Of a DNA stretch of 64,000 nucleotides, positions 9,131-17,701 are shown in pieces. Numbering within the stretch: position 1 is the stretch's first letter; every line of letters begins with the position of its first letter. This stretch comes from Parvibaculum sp041688015 (GTDB lineage Bacteria > Pseudomonadota > Alphaproteobacteria > Parvibaculales > Parvibaculaceae). Location: positions 1 to 64,000 of the forward strand of contig JBDNIY010000004.1 in assembly GCA_041688015.1 (NCBI GenBank), in the 5' to 3' direction. Under the pieces are notes generated by a model. That model was not told where the DNA came from. It searched no databases and saw nothing but the letters and a program-made list of their open reading frames with translations. A program made the translations under genes and the position numbers.

Positions 9131-9207
9131 GCAGCCATAGCTCAGTTGGTTAGAGCGCTAGATTGTGGATCTAGAGGTCCCCTGTTCGAACCAGGGTGGC
9201 TGTACCA
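9131..9207 (+). tRNA. tRNA-His (anticodon GTG)
   Basis: Complete 77-base cloverleaf with encoded CCA. The acceptor stem is 9131-9137 with 9197-9203, the D stem 9140-9143/9153-9156, the anticodon stem 9158-9162/9170-9174 with loop TTGTGGA (anticodon 9165-9167), and the T stem 9180-9184/9192-9196 with loop TTCGAAC. The discriminator at 9204 is A and the base before position 1 is T, so the usual G-1:C73 pair of tRNA-His is not encoded. The first acceptor pair is G:U. This matches the derived tRNA-His reported for one alphaproteobacterial clade. Confidence 0.97.
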
Positions 9208-9343
9208 TTTCATCTTCCCCGCGACCTGCCGTCCGTCATTTGTTGCCAATGCCGGCGTGAAATGATGGACTTCGATGTATCGAAGGCCCGCTTTAATGCG
9301 CGCCGTGCCCTGAGCGCAGGGGTCTGGATCTGGGAGGTGGCGA

Positions 9344-11632
9344 TTGGACGACGAGACGTTTTTACGATTTGTCCACGCATCGGACCAGCTTCATCGTGCC
9401 AAATCATTGGTTGCCACGCTCGACATCGCCGCTGAGGAGATGCGCAAGCTCGTCGGCGCTGAATTGGTGATTCTCACCGGCACGGCTTTTGTGCGAGAGA
9501 ATGTGCCGCTATCGAAAGTCATCTCGCCAGTTGATGCGATTCTCGACCCTGCCGCTTCAGCCAGTTTGAGCATCAAGCTCGTTGATCTCGATGGGCATGA
9601 AGTTGGCGTGTGCGACATCTATATGCCCTCAGGGCAGGCGATGGACGAGGCGTCAGAAAAACTGGCGCATCAGTTTGCTAAGACGGTTTCCATTGCCATT
9701 CTCAACATAAGTGATGTGCGTGTTGCCAATGCGATGGACCTGCGCTTTAGAGATTTTGTGGATCTGTCGCACGAAGGCTTCTGGATGGGGGATGCCGACC
9801 GCCGAGTGACTTATGCCAATCGCGCATTGGCAGCGCTCTTTGCCGAAGATGTCAGTGATATGATCGGGCGCCCGGTGTCTGACTTTATGAGCGCCTCTGA
9901 GGCCGAAAAAGTACAGACATGGGAGAGCCAAGGCCTGTTGAGTATGCTGGGGACGCGCGAAAGCTTGATGCGGCGCAAGGGCGGCAGTGAGTTCTGGGCC
10001 TTGATTAGCCGCGTGCCGCTCGTCAATGAAGAGGGCACAGAAGATGGCGCGATGGGGATTGTGATCGACATATCTGCCCGCAAGCGCACGGAAGATCTAC
10101 TGCGTGAAAAGCAACAGGCGCTGGAAGCCGCGCTGGAGATCAACACCTCCATCATCAACAGCGCCTTTGACGTCGTCTGCGTGATCGACAAGGAAGGCCG
10201 CTTTGTCAGCGTCAGCACGCGCGCGCGCGAGGTTTGGGGCTATGAGCCCGACGAGATGATCGGGCGCGCTTATCTTGATTTTCTACCGTCCGATTTTGTT
10301 GAAACGAGCAGGGGTCTGTTTGCTAACTTTGTATCTGGCAAAGCAATTGGGCACCCAGTTGAATCAGATTTTCGCTGCAAGGATGGGACAATGATGCCCA
10401 TGTCGGCCTCGGCCTCATGGAATGCGCGTCACGAACGAGTCTTTGTCTTTTTGCGTGACCTGACCGAACAGCGGCGCATTGAAGCTCGCCTCGAACAAGC
10501 CCAGCGGATGCAGGCGATCGGCCAACTGACCGGTGGCGTGGCACATGATTTCAACAATTTGCTGACCGTCATTTTGGGTAACGCCGAGGTGCTGAGCGAA
10601 CGCCTGAAAGACGATGACAAGGCGCAGCGACTGGTCGAGGCAACCCGCTTGGCCGCCGAGCACGGCTCTGATCTGACCAACAGACTTTTGTCCTTTGCGC
10701 GTCAACAGGCATTGACGCCGACCTCGTCGGACATCAATGCGCTGATCACACGGATGGAGGGGTCCATTCGACGCCTGATGGATGACACGATCGAGGTTGT
10801 GGTCACGCTTGGCGAGAGCCTGCACCGCGCCATGGTCGATCCGCTGCAACTAGAAACGGCGGTTCTCAACATCGTGGCGAACGCGCGCGCTGCCATGCCC
10901 GACGGCGGCCGCTTGACCATCACCACATCCAATATCCGGCTTGAGGCAGCTGACCTTGCCGATGGCGCGGAGGTTGCCCCCGGTGCCTATGTCTGCATTG
11001 CGCTCAGTGATACAGGCATCGGCATGGACGCGGATGACCTGTCGCGCGCCTTTGAGCCGTTCTTTACCACCAAGACGGTTGGTGAGGGATCTGGCTTAGG
11101 TTTGAGCATGGTGCATGGCTTTTTAAAGCAATCGCAGGGCCATATTCACATGACGTCCGCGGCCGACCAAGGCACGATGGTGGCGCTCTGCTTGCCCGTT
11201 AGTGAGCCCGAGGGGGCGGCCACGAAAAGCCTATCCACTGGCGAAGCGCCAAGGATCGGCGACGAACTCATATTGTTGGTGGAAGACAATGACCTGCTGC
11301 GCCCCTATGTGGAGGGGCAGCTTGAGGCGCTGGGCTACGCGGTGCTTTCGGCGGAAGACGGCCCAAGCGCCTTGGAGATGCTGCGGGCCAACCCAAATAT
11401 CAGTTTGCTCTTTACCGATATTATCATGCCGGGCGGGCTCAATGGCCGCGAATTGGCAGACGAGGCGCGCAAGCTCAATGTCGGTATCAAGATTTTGTTC
11501 ACGTCAGGCTATTCCGACGACGCCCTCATCCGTGAGGGCCGCGTGGACGAAGGGGTTCAACTCTTGAGCAAACCTTATCGGCGCAGCGAACTGGCAGAAA
11601 AAATGAAGAAAATTCTGGGCCACAAGGTCTGA
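9344..11632 (+). CDS. hybrid PAS sensor histidine kinase with receiver domain
   Basis: 762 residues, soluble. Residues 1-120 look like a divergent sensory (GAF-like) region. Two PAS domains follow at about 130-245 and 265-380. The HisKA box has VAHDFNNLLT with the phospho-acceptor His at 401. The ATPase domain is intact, with VLNIVANARAAM (N box), SDTGIGM (G1) and GEGSGLGLSM (G2). A receiver domain fills about 640-762, with phospho-acceptor Asp near 692 (FTDIIMPGG) and a conserved Lys in LSKPYRR. The TTG start is supported by GGGAGG about 7 bases upstream. It converges on a single-domain response regulator, a likely partner in a phosphorelay. The signal sensed is unknown. Confidence 0.9.
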   Translation: MDDETFLRFVHASDQLHRAKSLVATLDIAAEEMRKLVGAELVILTGTAFVRENVPLSKVISPVDAILDPAASASLSIKLVDLDGHEVGVCDIYMPSGQAMDEASEKLAHQFAKTVSIAILNISDVRVANAMDLRFRDFVDLSHEGFWMGDADRRVTYANRALAALFAEDVSDMIGRPVSDFMSASEAEKVQTWESQGLLSMLGTRESLMRRKGGSEFWALISRVPLVNEEGTEDGAMGIVIDISARKRTEDLLREKQQALEAALEINTSIINSAFDVVCVIDKEGRFVSVSTRAREVWGYEPDEMIGRAYLDFLPSDFVETSRGLFANFVSGKAIGHPVESDFRCKDGTMMPMSASASWNARHERVFVFLRDLTEQRRIEARLEQAQRMQAIGQLTGGVAHDFNNLLTVILGNAEVLSERLKDDDKAQRLVEATRLAAEHGSDLTNRLLSFARQQALTPTSSDINALITRMEGSIRRLMDDTIEVVVTLGESLHRAMVDPLQLETAVLNIVANARAAMPDGGRLTITTSNIRLEAADLADGAEVAPGAYVCIALSDTGIGMDADDLSRAFEPFFTTKTVGEGSGLGLSMVHGFLKQSQGHIHMTSAADQGTMVALCLPVSEPEGAATKSLSTGEAPRIGDELILLVEDNDLLRPYVEGQLEALGYAVLSAEDGPSALEMLRANPNISLLFTDIIMPGGLNGRELADEARKLNVGIKILFTSGYSDDALIREGRVDEGVQLLSKPYRRSELAEKMKKILGHKV

Positions 11633-11644
11633 ACGCAGACAGCG

Positions 11645-12013
11645 CTAGGCCGCGAGGCACTCGGCGACACATTCCTTGAGGCGCGCCATGGCGAAAGGCT
11701 TGCGCAGCGCAAAATGCGCGCCCAGCAGGCTTGCCGCCTTTAGATAATCGGTGCCGATGTGGCGGCCGCCGCCTGAAATGGCGATGATCTTGACGGCGGG
11801 ATGATCGCGACGAACGATGCGGATGGTCTCCAGCCCCTCTTGCTCAGGCATGATGAGGTCGGTGACGACAATATCGACCTTGGTGTGCTTGAGGATGGCA
11901 ACACCTTCGCGGCCATCTGAGGCGTTGATGACAGTGTAACCGGCGGTTTCGAGGCTCAGTCGGATCGTGTCGCGGACCAACGGCTCGTCTTCGATCACCA
12001 GTACTATCGCCAT
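11645..12013 (-). CDS. single-domain response regulator (CheY-like)
   Basis: 122-residue receiver domain alone. VIEDEPLVRD near the start holds the acidic pocket, TDLIMP carries the phospho-acceptor Asp at 52, ISGGG is the switch Ser/Thr region and LRKPF the conserved Lys. No output domain is fused, so it would act by protein-protein contact or as a phosphorelay intermediate. It converges with the hybrid kinase 12 bases away, suggesting that they work together, although opposite strands mean separate promoters. Confidence 0.88.
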   Translation of the reverse strand: MAIVLVIEDEPLVRDTIRLSLETAGYTVINASDGREGVAILKHTKVDIVVTDLIMPEQEGLETIRIVRRDHPAVKIIAISGGGRHIGTDYLKAASLLGAHFALRKPFAMARLKECVAECLAA

Positions 12014-12250
12014 GTTTCAAACCGCAGAATAGAGGATATGCCATGCGCGGGAGCGCCGAATCTAGATGTGGAACTCAATAATTCCTAGACGGATGGGGCT
12101 CTTGGGGCGGGTGGACGTGAGCCAATCATTTCGCTGTAAACGATACTATTGTTTCGACAAACCGTCACAAGAGGTTCCTTCTATTCCAACAATTACAACC
12201 TATTCATGAAGCGTCTCTTCATGCCGGGCGCTTATGGCGTTAAGACCTAA

Positions 12251-13294
12251 TGTAAATTATTAAAGAGTGAGCGGGCAAGCGAGACGCATCGAATTTTTTT
12301 CGAGGCAAAAAACCTGCCCGCCACAGGCCCCGTCGCTATTGCCGTCGGCAATGTCGCGGATGCCTGGTTCATTACATTGGCCGTGCAGGCGCTTGGCTTT
12401 GATACGGTTTGCGCGCCGTCTCTGGCCGCGGTCAAAGCCTTGAACATCAAGCAGATGACCTGCATCGTCGTCACTGCAGCCGAGCAGGCGAACACGCGCG
12501 CTGACACCGACAGCGCGTGGGGCGCGCCGATGGTCGCGGTGCCTAGAATGCGCCCGCTGCTCAGGGAGCTTCTCGATAGGCGTGGACCGAACGCGGTGCC
12601 GGTCGAGGGGTTCGATCTGGGCGTAGGGTCTGGATTTTTGTCACTTGATCTGGCCGAACGAGCGCACAAGCATTTGGCCGCAAAGATTGTGATCGGCTAT
12701 GGGTCAAGCGAATGCATCGCGATGGGACGGAGTGAGTTCAAGACTGACGAAGACCTTCATTGGATGGACGTGCGAACGGATCGGGTGATCGAGATCGTCA
12801 GAGCTGACGACCAACCTTGCCGCGTGGGTCAGGAAGGCAAAATCCGCGTGAAACTGATGGCTGGGGATTGCACGTCCTATATGGATGACGAAGTGACCAC
12901 GTCTGAATTCTTCAGGAACGGCTATTTTTATCCAGGCGATCTCGGTGTTCTCCGCGAGGACGGCAAATTCCGTCTTCTCGGGCGGGCCGACGATGTGCTC
13001 AACATGCAAGGCCAGAAGGTGCCCGTCGCGCCGCTGGAAAGCCAGCTTCAGATGACGCTTGGTGTGACCGCCGTCTGTCTGTTTTCGGGTCTGAGCCCTG
13101 ACGGCAAGGACGAATTGGTGGTTGCCATCGAGGGGGGCGAGCCACCAAGCGAACAGCAGATTGCCGCCGTCACGCGTAGCTTTGCGCGCTTTGAACGCAT
13201 CAGGTTTGAACGCCTTGAAGCCTTCCCGCGTACCCAAGGCGGCACGCAAAAGGTCAAGCGCGAAGACCTCCGACGGCGCGTCTTTCCCCAATAA
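12251..13294 (+). pseudogene. decayed acyl-CoA ligase (AMP-binding) remnant
   Basis: The frame is open from after a TAA at 12248-12250 but has no ATG or GTG ahead of the first recognisable homology. The N-terminal fragment (NLPATGPVAIAVGNVADAW and onward) passes within about 60 residues into the YGSSE region (near 12700), skipping the adenylation P-loop (TSGTTGxPK type) and most of the N-terminal domain. The back half is well kept: NGYFYPGDLG, LLGRADDVLNMQGQKVP and a C-terminal TQGGTQKVKRE with the lysine position. This looks like loss of the start plus a large internal in-frame deletion, so an active enzyme is not expected. A translated fragment from a TTG at 12377 cannot be excluded. Confidence 0.7.
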
Positions 13295-13383
13295 AGGCTG
13301 CCTCATTCGCAGAATTTCGGCCTTGTATCGGGCCGGGCCTCGACGCACTCTGACGCCAGAAAACTGAAAATGGGAAACCTCAC

Positions 13384-14043
13384 ATGGCTTTGATTGTTTA
13401 TGGCGCGGCGCTGTCGCCGTTTGTGCGCAAGACGCGCGTCTTTTTGGCTGAAAAGGGGCTCGCCTACACGCTGGAGCAGGTCAATATTTTTCCGCCGCCA
13501 GACTGGTTCAAAAAAATTTCGCCGCTGGGCCGCATTCCCGTGGTGAAAGATGACGAGACCGATGTGACGTTGCCCGATAGCTCCGTCATCTGCGCCTATC
13601 TGGAAAAGAAGCACCCGACGCCAGCGCTCTATCCCGCCGAGCTTACCGCCTATGCGCGTGCGCTGTGGTTTGAGGAATATGCAGACAGCGAACTGGCCAG
13701 CAATGTCGGCATGGGCGTGTTCCGCCCCATCGTCGTCAACAAGCTGATGGGCAAGGACAGCGACCGCGCCATGGCGGACAAAACGATTGCCGAAAAATTA
13801 CCGCGTTATTTTGCCTATCTCAATACGGAAATCGGCGACAAGACCTATCTGGCGGGCGATTCTTTCTCGATTGCTGATATTTCTGTGGCGACGCAATTTG
13901 CCAACTTTGCCCATACCGGCTACGCGCTTGACGCCAAGCTCTATCCAAATCTGGTGCGCTATGTGACGGCCATGCATGCGCGCCCAAGTTTTGCCGCCTG
14001 CATTGCCGAAGAAAACAAGACCATTTCCAAACTCGGTCTGTGA
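13384..14043 (+). CDS. glutathione S-transferase family protein
   Basis: 219 residues. The N-terminal thioredoxin-like domain begins LIVYGAALSPFVRKTRVFLAEKG, with the catalytic-position Ser at about residue 11, then GRIPVVKDDE (cis-Pro) and LPDSSVICAYLE (glutathione gamma-glutamyl site). The alpha-helical C-terminal domain has the N-capping motif SFSIADISVATQFAN. It would conjugate or bind glutathione to an electrophile in the cytosol; the substrate is not predictable. A perfect 11-bp hairpin terminator follows immediately, so this is probably the end of its transcript. Confidence 0.9.
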   Translation: MALIVYGAALSPFVRKTRVFLAEKGLAYTLEQVNIFPPPDWFKKISPLGRIPVVKDDETDVTLPDSSVICAYLEKKHPTPALYPAELTAYARALWFEEYADSELASNVGMGVFRPIVVNKLMGKDSDRAMADKTIAEKLPRYFAYLNTEIGDKTYLAGDSFSIADISVATQFANFAHTGYALDAKLYPNLVRYVTAMHARPSFAACIAEENKTISKLGL

Positions 14044-14061
14044 ACCAGAGATAAACGCAGG

Positions 14062-14104
14062 GGAAGGGCGGGCGCTGCGAGGCGACCCGCCCTTCCGCTT
14101 TTAA
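14062..14104 (+). terminator. rho-independent terminator after GST
   Basis: Perfect 11-bp arms GGAAGGGCGGG (14062-14072) and CCCGCCCTTCC (14086-14096) around a 13-base loop, followed by GCTTTT. It starts 18 bases after the GST stop. Confidence 0.75.
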
Positions 14105-14169
14105 GTGAGGCCCCAAAGGCGCTAGTCTCTCCCTCAAGCGAATTTAATTTCGCATGGGAGGAGACCAAG

Positions 14170-15924
14170 ATGAGTGTAGAGAAAAATCCGGTTTGGCCGG
14201 TAATGAGCATCGCCGAGGCGAACGCCAAGCTGACGGCGCCGGGCATGCCGTTTGAAATGGAAACCGTGAACGTGCACGGCATTGAGCTGCGCGCCTATAA
14301 AAATGCGCCGCCGAACCTGCGCGTTATCTTTGAGGCCGGGCGCGCGTGGGGTAAGCGAGACTTTCTGGTCTATGAAGGCGAGCGCCTGAACTTTGAAGAC
14401 CACTACCGCGCCGTGGCGACGCTGAGCCGCGCGCTGGCCGAGACCTATGGTGTGGGCAAGGGCGACCGCGTGACGATTGCCATGCGCAATTATCCCGAAT
14501 GGTCAATCGCCTTTTGGGCGGCTGCCATATTGGGCGCAATCATCGTGCCGCTGAACGCTTGGGGCACAGGACCGGAACTGGAATATGGGATTTCGGATTC
14601 GGGCTCCAAGCTCGTCATCATTGATGGAGAGCGCCTGGAACGCTTGACGCCGCATTTCAAAAACCTAAAGGTCGAAGGTGTCATCGTGGCGCGCCCCGGC
14701 AGCGTCGCGCTGGGCAACGCCGTTGATATGGTGAGCTTCATCGGCACGCCTGAGGGCTATGGGAAACTCTCAGACGTGTTGCCGCGCGATCCCGGCCTCG
14801 ACACGGACGACGACGCGACGATTTTTTATACCTCGGGCACGACCGGCAAGCCCAAGGGCGCGCTGGGCACGCAACGCAACATGATGACGAACCTCATCAG
14901 CACGGCTTACGCCTCAACCCGCGCCATGCTGCGCCGAGGTGAAACGCCGCCCGCGCCCGACCCGGATGCACCGCAGCGCTCGATGCTGCTTTCGGTGCCG
15001 TTCTTTCACGCAACCGGCTGCCATTCCATTTTGGTGCCGATCTATGCAGGTGGTGGCAAGCTGGTCATCATGCACAAGTGGGACCCCGAACGTGCGCTGC
15101 AACTGATCGAAGCCGAAAAGCTGCAAGCCTTTGGCGGCGTGCCCGCGATGGCTTGGCAAGTGTTGGAGCATCCCGACTTTGCGCGCTATGACACCTCAAG
15201 CGTAGAGGGGATCAGCTATGGCGGCGCGCCATCTGCCCCCGATCTTGTGACGCGCATCAAACAGCAATTTCCTAAAGTGCAGCCCGGCAACGGTTATGGC
15301 TTGACGGAAACATCCTCGATCACGACGCAGAATTCAGCCGAGGATTATCAAAATCGGCCTGAAAGTGCGGGACCATGCGTGCCTGTTTGCGACATGAAGG
15401 TGGTCGATGAGCACGGCAAGACTTTGCCGCAAGGCGAGATCGGCGAGCTTTGGATCAAGGGGCCGAACATCGTCCGGGGCTATTGGAACAAGCCCGAAGC
15501 GACGGCGGCCTCGATCACCGATGGCTGGCTGCATTCGGGCGATCTGGTGCGCATCGACGAGGAAGGCTTTGCCTTCATTCTCGACCGCGCCAAAGACATG
15601 CTGATTCGCGGCGGCGAAAATATTTACTGCGTCGAAGTCGAAGGCGCGCTTTATGCCCACCCCGCCGTGATGGACGCCGCCGTCGTCGCTATTCCCCACA
15701 AGATTTTGGGCGAGGAAGTCGGTGCGGTGGTGCAGGTGGCCCCCGGCAAAGATGTGAGCGAAGACGAACTGAAAGCGCATGTGCGCAAATTGCTGGCAAG
15801 CTTCAAGGTGCCGATCAAAATCGAATTGCGCCATGAACCTTTGCCACGCAATGCTAATGGCAAAATTCTGAAAACCGTATTGCGCGACGACATGAAAAAA
15901 TATGCAGGTACAGGCGCGGCCTGA
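14170..15924 (+). CDS. class I adenylate-forming acyl-CoA ligase
   Basis: 584-residue ANL-family ligase that activates a carboxylic acid to its CoA thioester via an acyl-AMP. P-loop YTSGTTGKPKG is near residue 220, GYGLTETSS near 375, SGDLVRID near 457, DRAKDMLIRGGENIYCVEVE near 473-492, and the C-terminal catalytic Lys lies in NANGKILK near 562. Its sequence fits medium/long-chain or aromatic acyl substrates; the exact acid cannot be told. ATG is preceded by GGGAGGAG. The next gene, an SDR, follows after 11 bases, so the two are probably co-transcribed. Confidence 0.92.
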   Translation: MSVEKNPVWPVMSIAEANAKLTAPGMPFEMETVNVHGIELRAYKNAPPNLRVIFEAGRAWGKRDFLVYEGERLNFEDHYRAVATLSRALAETYGVGKGDRVTIAMRNYPEWSIAFWAAAILGAIIVPLNAWGTGPELEYGISDSGSKLVIIDGERLERLTPHFKNLKVEGVIVARPGSVALGNAVDMVSFIGTPEGYGKLSDVLPRDPGLDTDDDATIFYTSGTTGKPKGALGTQRNMMTNLISTAYASTRAMLRRGETPPAPDPDAPQRSMLLSVPFFHATGCHSILVPIYAGGGKLVIMHKWDPERALQLIEAEKLQAFGGVPAMAWQVLEHPDFARYDTSSVEGISYGGAPSAPDLVTRIKQQFPKVQPGNGYGLTETSSITTQNSAEDYQNRPESAGPCVPVCDMKVVDEHGKTLPQGEIGELWIKGPNIVRGYWNKPEATAASITDGWLHSGDLVRIDEEGFAFILDRAKDMLIRGGENIYCVEVEGALYAHPAVMDAAVVAIPHKILGEEVGAVVQVAPGKDVSEDELKAHVRKLLASFKVPIKIELRHEPLPRNANGKILKTVLRDDMKKYAGTGAA

Positions 15925-15935
15925 GGGAGCAAGAC

Positions 15936-16706
15936 ATGAAGATTGATCTAACAGGCCGCGTGGCATTGGTCACAGGTGGCAGCCGAGGCATTGGCCGCGC
16001 GATTGCGCTGGCACTGGCCGAGGCGGGCGCAGACGTGGCGGTCAACTACCGCCGTGGCAAAGACGAGGCCGACAAAGTGGTGGCCGAAATTATTAAGATG
16101 GGGCGCAAAGCGAAAGCCTATGGTGCGTCGGTTGAGAACTTCGAGGAAGACCAAAAGATGGTCGCCGATGTGCTAAAGGATTTTGGTTCCATCGGCATTC
16201 TTATCAACAACGCGGGCATCGCTTCGCGCGGACATACGGTGGCCGACACTGATCCGTTGGAATTGGAGCGCGTGCTGCGTGTCCATGCAATGGCGCCGCA
16301 TTTCATGTCGAAACTGGTGATCCCGCAAATGCGCGAATTGGGACGCGGCGATATCATCATCATTTCGTCGGTGGCAACACTCAATCATGCGGCAAACGGT
16401 GGGCCGTATAATATGGGCAAAGCGGCAGGCGAAGCGCTGGCGCTGACGCTGGCCAAAGAAGAACGCCAATATGGCATCCGCACCAACATCATCGCGCCAA
16501 GCCTGACCGCCACCGACATGGGCTCGCGGCTGGCGGCAGCGCGCGCGGGCAAGAAGGGCATGGACATCCACGACCTCGACGCGGAGATGCCGTTTGGTCA
16601 TGTCTGCTCGGCAGAAGAGGTGGCGGCGGCTGTGGTTTACATGGTGTCGGACGCAAACCCCTACGCGAACGGGCAGAAGATCAACATTGATGGCGGGGGA
16701 CGCTGA
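15936..16706 (+). CDS. short-chain dehydrogenase/reductase
   Basis: 256-residue classical SDR. TGGSRGIG at about residues 11-18 binds NAD(P), NNAGIAS is at about 90, the catalytic Ser lies in IIISSVATL and the YxxxK pair in YNMGKAAG. It ends with the usual YANGQKINIDGGG. It follows the acyl-CoA ligase by 11 bases with GGGAG as ribosome binding site. This context suggests a 3-hydroxyacyl-CoA dehydrogenase or 3-oxoacyl reductase step on the same substrate, but the assignment is by association only. Confidence 0.92.
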   Translation: MKIDLTGRVALVTGGSRGIGRAIALALAEAGADVAVNYRRGKDEADKVVAEIIKMGRKAKAYGASVENFEEDQKMVADVLKDFGSIGILINNAGIASRGHTVADTDPLELERVLRVHAMAPHFMSKLVIPQMRELGRGDIIIISSVATLNHAANGGPYNMGKAAGEALALTLAKEERQYGIRTNIIAPSLTATDMGSRLAAARAGKKGMDIHDLDAEMPFGHVCSAEEVAAAVVYMVSDANPYANGQKINIDGGGR

Positions 16707-16727
16707 GGGGTAGTCAGAAAAAATCAA

Positions 16728-16762
16728 TCGTCATGGCCGGGCTTGACCCGGCCATCCACGCC
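16728..16762. repeat. REP-like palindrome, family A
   Basis: CGTCATGGCCGGGCTTGACC-type hairpin in which TGGCCGGG pairs with CCCGGCCA around a 4-5 base loop. It lies 22 bases after the SDR stop. Other members are at 17407, 17588, 23314 and 48601. Confidence 0.75.
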
Positions 16763-16783
16763 TTGGTTCTGCATTTTTTGGGT

Positions 16784-17236
16784 TCACAATCCGAGTTCGT
16801 CGGGTGTCATGCTGATCTTCTGGCGTATTCGGCTAATTGCCTTCCATGAGATTTCGCCCGGAAGTAGAGCTTTCCAATATTTCCAGCCGTCAAGATTGGT
16901 AGATTGCCCGGACCTCGTTGTGGCGATGCCACTAGCAGCCCCGGAAGGTGAGTCAAAGACCTTCCCATCAATCACCCATTTTCCATCGACGACTTCGCCA
17001 AAATATTGGCGTTGAAGGTATTTCATTTGGAGTTTGGTGCCGTGAGGGAGGGTAACTCCTTTGCCAGACCACGCGTGCATGCGTGTCTGCCGTTTTGTAA
17101 TACCTTGTGAGTTGACTGATTTTAATTTTAGTAATCGCCTCAAAATTGTTGTGGGCGTCTCCGTAAAGTTTTGACGTTCTGCTTCAATTAATTTGTGAAT
17201 GTCGAAATCGATTTCGATTGATTTGAACTCAGACAT
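16784..17236 (-). CDS. SeqA-N-like/ribbon-helix-helix plus RAMA-like domain protein
   Basis: 150 residues from the ATG at 17236, chosen because AGGAGG stands 7 bases upstream. Residues 1-40 (KSIEIDFDIHKLIEAERQ and then ILRRLLKL) resemble the SeqA N-terminal dimerisation segment or a ribbon-helix-helix. Residues about 60-140 (GTKLQMKYLQRQYFGEVVDG, then FDSPSGAASG and DGWKYWKAL) resemble a RAMA/DUF4357-type domain, which is associated with DNA methylation and restriction genes. A DNA-binding role, perhaps reading a modified base, is inferred. It stands alone, is more A+T-rich than its neighbours, and is flanked on both sides by REP-like repeats, which fits an acquired gene. Confidence 0.55.
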   Translation of the reverse strand: MSEFKSIEIDFDIHKLIEAERQNFTETPTTILRRLLKLKSVNSQGITKRQTRMHAWSGKGVTLPHGTKLQMKYLQRQYFGEVVDGKWVIDGKVFDSPSGAASGIATTRSGQSTNLDGWKYWKALLPGEISWKAISRIRQKISMTPDELGL

Positions 17237-17406
17237 TGATCGCCTCCTGTGCGGACATAGCAGAATAACTATCAAGATACAGGAGATTGAAAGTTAGTCA
17301 ATAAATTAGTAAAAATAGTAGTAATAGAAATATTGCTTTCAGCGATTGGTTGATGTGGTCTACCAATCGTCATTGGCTTTTGAGAATGGGCGAAAGGAAA
17401 AGACGT

Positions 17407-17440
17407 AGATGGCCGGGTTCGAGCCCGGCCATGACGAGAT
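17407..17440. repeat. REP-like palindrome, family A
   Basis: GGCCGGGTTCGAGCCCGGCC at 17411-17430 followed by ATGACGAGAT; inverted relative to the copy at 16728. It is part of a 465-base stretch (17237-17701) that holds only repeats and no gene. Confidence 0.7.
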
Positions 17441-17466
17441 GTTTTTGGTAATCGTAGGGGGCCTCG

Positions 17467-17571
17467 ATCCTTCGAGGCGCGATACAAGTGCATCGCTCCT
17501 CGAGGCATGAGGGTTTTTTGTTTAGATCGACCTCATGCCTCGAGGAGGACCGAAGGTCCGTCTCGAAGGAT
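17467..17571. repeat. BIME-like double palindrome, family B
   Basis: About 105 bases bounded by ATCCTTCGAG and its exact inverse CTCGAAGGAT. Inside is a second palindrome with perfect 17-bp arms (17496-17512 and 17531-17547) around an 18-base T-rich loop. Related units are at 30495-30657 and 34659-34753, so this is a genome-dispersed element. Confidence 0.75.
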
Positions 17572-17587
17572 GGGCGGCATATAAATT

Positions 17588-17622
17588 CAGATGTCATCCC
17601 GGTCTTGTGCCGGGATCCAAGG
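17588..17622. repeat. REP-like palindrome, family A variant
   Basis: TCATCCCGGTCTTGTGCCGG with GGGATCC completing the hairpin; a degenerate member of family A directly next to the family B element. Confidence 0.55.
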
Positions 17623-17648
17623 GCGGCGGGCGCGGAGGGTGCGGCTCA

Positions 17649-17690
17649 CCCCCCTCCCTAACCCTCCCCCTCAAGGGGGGAGAGGATTAA
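17649..17690. repeat. CCCTCCCTAACCCTCCCC-type intergenic repeat
   Basis: C-rich tract followed by TCAAGGGGGGAGAGG, which can fold back on it. This kind of element is frequent between alphaproteobacterial genes. It lies just upstream of the enoyl-CoA hydratase and supplies no gene. Confidence 0.55.
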
Positions 17691-17701
17691 AGGATGAAAC
17701 C

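Noticed and set aside
9131..9207. tRNA-His as an integration site for the nearby A+T-rich block
   Set aside because: The block lies about 1.2 kb on the 5' side of the tRNA, there is no integrase, and I see no repeated tRNA 3' end.
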